A stretch of DNA of 64,000 nt from JADYZU01 sp964540965 (GTDB lineage: Bacteria > Pseudomonadota > Alphaproteobacteria > Rhodobacterales > Rhodobacteraceae), in contig CAZIOT010000001.1 in assembly GCA_964540965.1 (NCBI GenBank), positions 248,001-312,000 of the forward strand. The letters are read 5' to 3'. The notes under the pieces were generated by a model. It saw only the letters and a program-made list of their open reading frames with translations, searched no databases and had not been told where the DNA came from. A program made the translations under genes and the position numbers. Below, in pieces: positions 59,116 to 64,000 of this stretch (the stretch's first letter is position 1; the number at the start of each line of letters is the position of its first letter).

Positions 59116-60582
59116 ATGCCGATCCCCCTGAACGCCGCCGCCCTTTCGCATCTGCCCTCGGGCGTTGCCGCCCCCGCCTATGACCGCGCCGCCCTGCGGC
59201 CCGGCATCCTGCATGTCGGTGTCGGCAATTTCCACCGCGCGCATATGGCGGTCTACCTCGACACCCTGTTCGCGCTGGGCGGCGACCGCGACTGGGCGAT
59301 CCTTGGCGCCGGCGTCCGCCCCGCCGATGCCCTGATGCGCGACCGGCTGAAGGCGCAGGATTTCCTGACCACCGTTGTCGAACTTGACCCCGCCGGGCTG
59401 CACGCGCGGGTGGTCGGCGCGATGACCGGCTTTCTGCCGGTGGATCCGGCGGCGATCCTTGCCGGCATGGCCGACCCCGCCATCCGCATCGTCAGCCTGA
59501 CGGTGACCGAGGGAGGCTATTACCTGAACGGCGCGGGCCGCTTCGATACCGCCCATCCCGACATTGCCGCCGATGCCGCAAACCCCGCCGCGCCGCGCAC
59601 CGTGTTCGGCCTGATCGTTGCCGCCCTGCGCGCCCGCCGCGCTGCCGGCACCGCGCCCTTCACCGTGCTGTCCTGCGACAACCTGCCGGAAAACGGCCAT
59701 GTCGCCGCGGCCGCCGTCATCGGCCTTGCCCGGCTGTCGGACCCGGCGCTGGCCGACTGGATCGTCGCCCATGTCGCCTTTCCCAATTCCATGGTCGATT
59801 GCATCACCCCGGCCACGTCCGACCGCGAACGCGCGCTGGTCGCCGACAGCTTTGGCCTGACCGATGCCGCGCCGGTGGTGTGCGAGCCGTTCCGGCAATG
59901 GGTGCTCGAGGACAATTTCCCGCAAGGTCGCCCGGCGCTGGAAAAGGTCGGCGCCGAATTCGTGCCGAACGTCGGGCAATACGAGTTGATGAAGCTGCGC
60001 ATCCTGAACGGCGGCCACGCCGCCATCGCCTATGCCGCGGCGCTGCTGGGCCACCACTTCGTGCATGATGCGATGGCCGATCCGCGCATCTCCGGCTGGC
60101 TTGACCGGCTGACCCGGACCGAGATCCAGCCGACGCTGGCCCCGATCCCCGGCGTCGACTACGACGCCTATCGCGAAACCGTCGCCCGGCGGTTTGCCAA
60201 TCCGCGGGTGGGCGACACCATTCCGCGCCTCTGCCTTGACGGGTCGAACCGCCAGCCCAAGTTCATCCTGCCGACGCTGCGGCAGGCGCTGGCGGAAAAC
60301 CGGCCGTTCCATGGCCTCGCGATTGAGGTCGCGCTGTGGTGCCGCTATTGCGCCGGCACGGACGAGGCCGGGACCGCGATCCCGCCCAATGACCAGAACC
60401 ACGCCGACCTCAGGGCGCGGGCGCTGGCCGCGCGGGATGATGCCGGGGCCTTTCTGTCGAACGGGCCGGTCTTTGGCGATCTCGGGCAGGATCCGCGCCT
60501 TGCCGCCGCCTTTGCCGCCGCCCTCGGCAGCCTGTGGCAGCGCGGGGTCGCCGCCACCCTTGCCGATTATCGTGGGGCGTGA
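59116..60582 (+). CDS. mtlK: mannitol 2-dehydrogenase (MtlK/long-chain polyol dehydrogenase)
   Basis: Oxidises mannitol (and arabitol or sorbitol) to the ketose with NAD+. 488 aa. N-terminal nucleotide fold HVGVGNFHRAHMAVY, SLTVTEGGYYLNG, TVLSCDNLPENGHV, FPNSMVDCITPAT, and the catalytic KLRILNGGHAAIAYAAAL with its lysine are family-typical. Starts 3 bp after smoS; both genes likely share one promoter in the 264-bp gap upstream (58087-58350), where I see no clear motif. Confidence 0.95.
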   Translation: MPIPLNAAALSHLPSGVAAPAYDRAALRPGILHVGVGNFHRAHMAVYLDTLFALGGDRDWAILGAGVRPADALMRDRLKAQDFLTTVVELDPAGLHARVVGAMTGFLPVDPAAILAGMADPAIRIVSLTVTEGGYYLNGAGRFDTAHPDIAADAANPAAPRTVFGLIVAALRARRAAGTAPFTVLSCDNLPENGHVAAAAVIGLARLSDPALADWIVAHVAFPNSMVDCITPATSDRERALVADSFGLTDAAPVVCEPFRQWVLEDNFPQGRPALEKVGAEFVPNVGQYELMKLRILNGGHAAIAYAAALLGHHFVHDAMADPRISGWLDRLTRTEIQPTLAPIPGVDYDAYRETVARRFANPRVGDTIPRLCLDGSNRQPKFILPTLRQALAENRPFHGLAIEVALWCRYCAGTDEAGTAIPPNDQNHADLRARALAARDDAGAFLSNGPVFGDLGQDPRLAAAFAAALGSLWQRGVAATLADYRGA

Positions 60583-60662
60583 CCACGGCGCGAAATGTCC
60601 CGCCCCGGTGCCAAGCCGCCTTTCGCCTGCGACGGCCGACACGGTTCTGACCGGCCGACGGC

Positions 60663-61427
60663 CTAGAACCGCGGCTTGCGCCGTTCCAGAAACGCGCTGC
60701 GCCCCTCGATGAAATCGGCTCCGGAAAACAGCGCCGCCAGCCCCTGTGCCAGATCGCCCTGCGCCGCGGCATCGGTCAGGCGGTTCACCGTGCGCTTGCC
60801 CTGCCGGATCGACGCCTGCGACAGATCGGCCAGGGTGGCGGCATAGCCGGCGGCCGCGGTCAGCGGATCCTCGGCGATATGGTCGATCAGCCCCCAGTCC
60901 AGCGCCTCTTGCGCCGACAGGCGCCGGGCCGACATCAGCAGTTCCTTGGCCCGCGACGGGCGCAGCCGTTCCAGCAACATCGCGGTATCCTCGGGCGAAT
61001 AGGCGATGCCCAGTCGGGCGGGCGGAATCGCAAAGAATGCCTCGGGCGCGGCGATGACGTGATCGCAGGCCAGCGTCAGCGCCACGCCGCCGCCGACACA
61101 GGCGCCGGTGACCGCGGCAATCGCCGGGCAGGGCAGGTCGCGCAGTGCGGCCAGCCCGGTGCGGATCGCGGCATTGGCGGCCAGCGCGGTGTCCGGCGTG
61201 GCATAGATCGCCGCGAATTCCGAGATGTCGGCGCCGGCGCTGAAGGCGCCGCCCTCGCCGGTCAGGATCAGGGCGCGGCTGTCGGCACTGGTCACGGCGG
61301 CGGCGATCCCGGGCAGGGCCGCCCACATCGCGCTGGCCATCGCGTTGCGGCTGGCGGGGGCATGGATCGTCAGCCGCGCGATGCGGCCCGGGTCCAGCCG
61401 CAGCCGGCCATCGGCGAAACTCTCCAT
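60663..61427 (-). CDS. enoyl-CoA hydratase/isomerase (crotonase) family protein
   Basis: 254 aa crotonase fold: GEGGAFSAGADISEF forms the oxyanion-hole region and GACVGGGVALTLACD the second. The two glutamates that perform hydration in classical enoyl-CoA hydratases are both replaced: Ala in GGGVALTL (usual GGGCEL) and Ala in IPPARLGI (usual QPEILLG). It is therefore probably not a hydratase; other crotonase reactions (isomerisation, hydrolysis, C-C cleavage) are possible. The start at 61427 follows AAGGAACC. It is the last gene of the operon, 10 bp after the GMC oxidoreductase. Confidence 0.88.
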   Translation of the reverse strand: MESFADGRLRLDPGRIARLTIHAPASRNAMASAMWAALPGIAAAVTSADSRALILTGEGGAFSAGADISEFAAIYATPDTALAANAAIRTGLAALRDLPCPAIAAVTGACVGGGVALTLACDHVIAAPEAFFAIPPARLGIAYSPEDTAMLLERLRPSRAKELLMSARRLSAQEALDWGLIDHIAEDPLTAAAGYAATLADLSQASIRQGKRTVNRLTDAAAQGDLAQGLAALFSGADFIEGRSAFLERRKPRF

Positions 61428-61437
61428 CGCGGTTCCT

Positions 61438-63054
61438 TCAGTGTTCTGCGCGTTCGGGCGCGGCCCGGCCAAGGATCATGTCCGCGGCCTTTTCCGCAAT
61501 CATCATCACCGGGGCCGAGGTATTGCCGCCGGTGATCCGTGGCATGACGCTGGCATCGACGACACGCAAGCCCTGCACGCCGCGCACCCGCAGTTCCGGA
61601 TCGACGACCGACGCCGCATCCGCCCCCATCCGGCAGGTGCCGACCGGATGGAAGATGGTGTTGGCGCCCTGCCGCACCCAGCGGTCAATCGCGGCATCGC
61701 TGGCAAGATCGGCCTCCACCGGCGACAGATCCGCCTTGCGGTGCCGCGCCAGCGCCGGATTTTCACCGATCCGCCGCGCCAGCCGCACCCCGTCGCGCAT
61801 GCAGGCGATATCGGCCTCTGCGCTCAGATAGGCCGGATCCATCAGTGGCGCGGCAAAGGGATCGGGCGAGGCCAGCCGCACCTCGCCCCGGCTTTCGGGA
61901 CGAAGCTGGTAGAAGTTGATGATATAGCCATGCTGCCCCTGTCCGGCCCGCGTGGTTTCAAGGCTGAGGCCGGGGACAAAGGTGATGTGGATGTCGGGGA
62001 TGTCCAGCTCGGGCCGGGTTTTCAGGAACCCGCCCGCCTGCAACGGCACCCCGGTCATCGGCCCCTTGCGCAGGAACCAGCCGCGCAGAAAGGCGAGCGC
62101 GGCGCGGTCGGGGCGGAACAAGGCGTAAAGCGACAGCGGATCCTTGCAGGCATAGGTCAGGTAAACGCCAAGGTGATCGTGCAGGTTGCGCCCGACCTCG
62201 GGCGCATCGACCACGACCGGAATGCCCAAGTCGCGCAGCGCCGCGCCCGGCCCGATGCCGGACAGCTGCAGCAGTTGCGGCGAATTGATCGCCCCGCCGC
62301 ACAGGATGACCCCGGCGCGGGCGGAAACCACCTGCAATTGCCCGTGGTGCCGCACGGCGACCCCGGTGGCGCGGCCGTCATTTATCACCACGCGGGCGAC
62401 CTGCGCGTCGGTCCAGACCGTCAGGTTGGGCCGGCGCAGGACCGGGGCCAGAAAGGCGGTCGCGGTGCTTTCCCGCCGACCGTCGCGGATGTTGAAGTCG
62501 TAAAGCCCCAGCCCCTCTTGCTCTGCACCGTTGAAATCATCGTTCGGCCGGGCGCCCTCGGCGATGCCGGCGGCAAGGAACGACTGGTAGAGCGGGTTGT
62601 CGCCCGGCGCCTTTTCGGTGCGAAGTTCGCCGCCGGTGCCGTGAAAGGGGTCGGCGGCGCGGCCGGGGTTGTCCTCGGACCGCCGGAAATAGGGCAGGAC
62701 ATCGGCATAGGACCAGCCGGTGCAGCCAAGCCCGGCCCAATGGTCGTAATCGGCGCGGTTGCCGCGCATGTACATCATGCCGTTGATGGTGGACGATCCG
62801 CCCAGCACCCGGCCCCGCGGCCAGGGGATGCTGCGCCCGTCCAGCCCCGGTTGCGGCGTCGTGGCATAGCCCCAGTTGGTCGAGCGCAGCCAATAGGCCG
62901 CCCCGGCCATGATCGGCAGCTTGAGCAGCGGATTGCCGCCGCGGCCTCCGGCCTCGACCAGCAGCACCGATTGCCGCCCGTCGGCCGACAGCCGGTTGGC
63001 CAGAACAGCGCCCGCCGATCCGGCGCCGACGATGATATGGTCAAAGACGGTCAT
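61438..63054 (-). CDS. GMC family FAD-dependent oxidoreductase (choline dehydrogenase-like)
   Basis: 538 aa. FAD-binding HIIVGAGSAGAVLANRLS at the N-terminus, GMC signature 1 GRVLGGSSTINGMMYMRG (about 83-100), signature 2 GVILCGGAINSPQLLQLSGIG, and the active-site TIFHPVGTCRMG near the C-terminus with VVDASVMPRITGGNT after it. Oxidises an alcohol to aldehyde or ketone. It lies between an SDR gene (9-bp gap) and the crotonase gene in one leftward operon. Substrate is unknown; choline is not supported by neighbours. Confidence 0.93.
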   Translation of the reverse strand: MTVFDHIIVGAGSAGAVLANRLSADGRQSVLLVEAGGRGGNPLLKLPIMAGAAYWLRSTNWGYATTPQPGLDGRSIPWPRGRVLGGSSTINGMMYMRGNRADYDHWAGLGCTGWSYADVLPYFRRSEDNPGRAADPFHGTGGELRTEKAPGDNPLYQSFLAAGIAEGARPNDDFNGAEQEGLGLYDFNIRDGRRESTATAFLAPVLRRPNLTVWTDAQVARVVINDGRATGVAVRHHGQLQVVSARAGVILCGGAINSPQLLQLSGIGPGAALRDLGIPVVVDAPEVGRNLHDHLGVYLTYACKDPLSLYALFRPDRAALAFLRGWFLRKGPMTGVPLQAGGFLKTRPELDIPDIHITFVPGLSLETTRAGQGQHGYIINFYQLRPESRGEVRLASPDPFAAPLMDPAYLSAEADIACMRDGVRLARRIGENPALARHRKADLSPVEADLASDAAIDRWVRQGANTIFHPVGTCRMGADAASVVDPELRVRGVQGLRVVDASVMPRITGGNTSAPVMMIAEKAADMILGRAAPERAEH

Positions 63055-63063
63055 GGCGGTCCT

Positions 63064-63837
63064 TCAATAGGGAAACTCGGCGCCGTTCATCGCCAGCGCC
63101 TGACCCGAGACATAGGCCGCATCGGGCGTGGCAAGCCACGACACGGTGGCCGCGACATCGGCGGCGCTGCCGAAACGGCCGGCGGGAACGCTGGCGCGAA
63201 AGCCTTCGATTACCGCATCGGGCGTCTGGCCGGTGATGCGGGCAAAGCCCGCGGCGATGCCGCCCCAGAACGGCGTCTCGATATGGCCGGGGACATAGGA
63301 ATTGACCCTTATGCCATGGGCGGCAAGCTCGATCGCCATGGTCTGGGTCAGGTTGATGATCGCGGCCTTCGAGGCGCAGTAATGCGCGAGGTTCGGCACC
63401 CCCCGCCTGCCGGCGCCCGAGGCGGCGTTGACGATGACGCCGCCGCGGCCCGCGGCGATCATCGCCCGCGCCGCGGCCTGCCCGGCGATGAACACCGAAT
63501 CGACATTGACCCGCATCACCCTTTGCCATTCGGCCAGGGCCATCTCGGCAAAGGGCGTCACCGCGATGATGCCGGCATTGCACACCATCACGTCCAGCCC
63601 GCCATGCCGCGCGACATGGGCGGCGACGGCGGCGTCCACCGCCGCCGCGTCGGTGGCGTCGCCGGTGACGGCGGCATAGGCGGCGTGGTGCAGGTCGCCC
63701 CGGTTCAGGTCATAGCCGGTGACAAAGGCGCCTTCGGCAAGAAAGCGTTCGGCAATGCCGCGGCCGATGCCGCTGGCCGCGCCGGTGACGAACACCGACT
63801 TGGCCCGATGGCGGCCGGGAACAGGTTCGGGGGTCAT
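63064..63837 (-). CDS. short-chain dehydrogenase/reductase
   Basis: Classical SDR, 257 aa. VTGAASGIGRGIAERF (about 15-30), VMVCNAGIIAV, IVNAASGAGRRGVPN, YCASKAAIINLTQT (Tyr/Lys), and the tail YVSGQALAMNGAEFPY. An acidic GYDLNRGD after the second strand suggests NAD. It overlaps the upstream ABC ATPase gene by 4 nt (63834-63837) and precedes the GMC gene by 9 bp. Probably a step in degradation of a compound taken up by that transporter. Confidence 0.9.
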   Translation of the reverse strand: MTPEPVPGRHRAKSVFVTGAASGIGRGIAERFLAEGAFVTGYDLNRGDLHHAAYAAVTGDATDAAAVDAAVAAHVARHGGLDVMVCNAGIIAVTPFAEMALAEWQRVMRVNVDSVFIAGQAAARAMIAAGRGGVIVNAASGAGRRGVPNLAHYCASKAAIINLTQTMAIELAAHGIRVNSYVPGHIETPFWGGIAAGFARITGQTPDAVIEGFRASVPAGRFGSAADVAATVSWLATPDAAYVSGQALAMNGAEFPY

Positions 63838-64000
63838 TCCGCACTCTCCTTCATCAGGCCGATTTCGCCGGCCACCACACGGGCGCAGCGCACCTGCCGT
63901 CCGTCGGGCAAGGGTTGCAGCACCTGCGGGATCGCGCGGCAGGCGTCGACCGCATGGGGGCAGCGGCCGGCCAGATAGCAGCCCTCGGGCGGATCGATGG
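63834..64000 (-). CDS. oligopeptide/dipeptide-type ABC transporter ATPase, C-terminal end only
   Basis: Only the last 55 codons are inside the window. They encode the oligo-HPY region of Dpp/Opp ATPases: PPEGCYLAGRCPHAVDACR and PQVLQPLPDGRQVRCAR, with the four cysteines typical of it, ending KESAE. The stop overlaps the SDR start by 4 nt, so the SDR-GMC-crotonase genes are translated together with a peptide/opine-type importer. The rest lies beyond base 64000. Confidence 0.85.
   Translation of the reverse strand, partial: IDPPEGCYLAGRCPHAVDACRAIPQVLQPLPDGRQVRCARVVAGEIGLMKESAE

Noticed and set aside
57475..61326. Leftward frame of about 1280 codons without a stop
   Set aside because: Most of it is antisense to smoS and mtlK, which have clear family motifs. 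Only the first 612 bases from the left (rnd) are coding. Long stop-free antisense frames are common at this GC content.
61225..63978. Plus-strand frame of about 917 codons opposite the GMC/SDR genes
   Set aside because: Translation is Arg/Gly/His-rich and without motifs, while the minus strand carries intact GMC and SDR signatures.

Overview
The window is a GC-rich chromosomal segment from an alphaproteobacterium, most likely a member of the Rhodobacterales (Rhodobacter/Paracoccus relatives). The pointers are the petABC cytochrome bc1 operon, a CcrM-type GANTC methyltransferase, a SmoS/MtlK polyol pair that closely matches what I recall of the Rhodobacter sphaeroides proteins, the lptC-lptA-lptB-hpf-ptsN block without rpoN, and GT14/DUF5927-like and sulfotransferase genes typical of this order. 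I see no phage, insertion sequence, integrase or CRISPR array. Three gene-free stretches exceed 300 bases (6574-7188, 18272-18787, 38099-38402).

Layout. 1-5919: an acyl-CoA/amide catabolic island (amidase, PaaK-like ligase and MmgE/PrpD protein leftward; CoA-transferase and GntR regulator rightward) around a perfect 20-bp palindrome that is the likely operator. 5923-9948: an outer-membrane barrel gene and petABC. 10007-13298: thiBPQ under a TPP riboswitch. 13399-20872: housekeeping genes (aroC, WYL regulator, GST, HU, AMP nucleosidase, ccrM, rnhB). 20873-21830: a small exported protein overlapping a membrane-anchored winged-helix regulator. 21927-24567: acetaldehyde dehydrogenase, HMG-like aldolase and an SDR. 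24610-25562: msrB-msrA.

25638-36709 is the most interesting accessory region. It is a sugar-uptake and catabolism locus in four transcription units: deoR; GH4 glycosidase plus cupin; binding protein, two permeases, a 100-aa protein and two NodB-fold proteins; and ABC ATPase, 2-hydroxyacid dehydrogenase and SIS protein. The GH4 enzyme carries the CHGV motif that marks the alpha-galacturonidase subgroup. Both NodB-fold proteins have lost the motif-1 aspartates. Two rightward promoter regions 7 kb apart share two sequence blocks, which suggests one regulon.

36718-43318: tRNA-Arg(CCT), a Pro/Ala-rich membrane protein, radC, dnaKJ with a clear promoter, and alkB. 43334-52911: surface-polysaccharide functions (ABC-2 permease, cysQ, kdsB, galU, two paralogous GT2 enzymes, a GT14-like enzyme and a tandem sulfotransferase), suggesting a sulfated, possibly Kdo-linked glycan, with CysQ clearing the PAP that sulfotransfer produces. 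52916-58086: NTF2-like protein, ptsN, hpf, lptBAC, kdsD and rnd in one leftward run. 58351-60582: smoS-mtlK. 60663-64000: a leftward operon of a peptide-type ABC ATPase (cut by the window end), an SDR, a GMC oxidoreductase and a crotonase-fold protein that lacks both usual catalytic glutamates.
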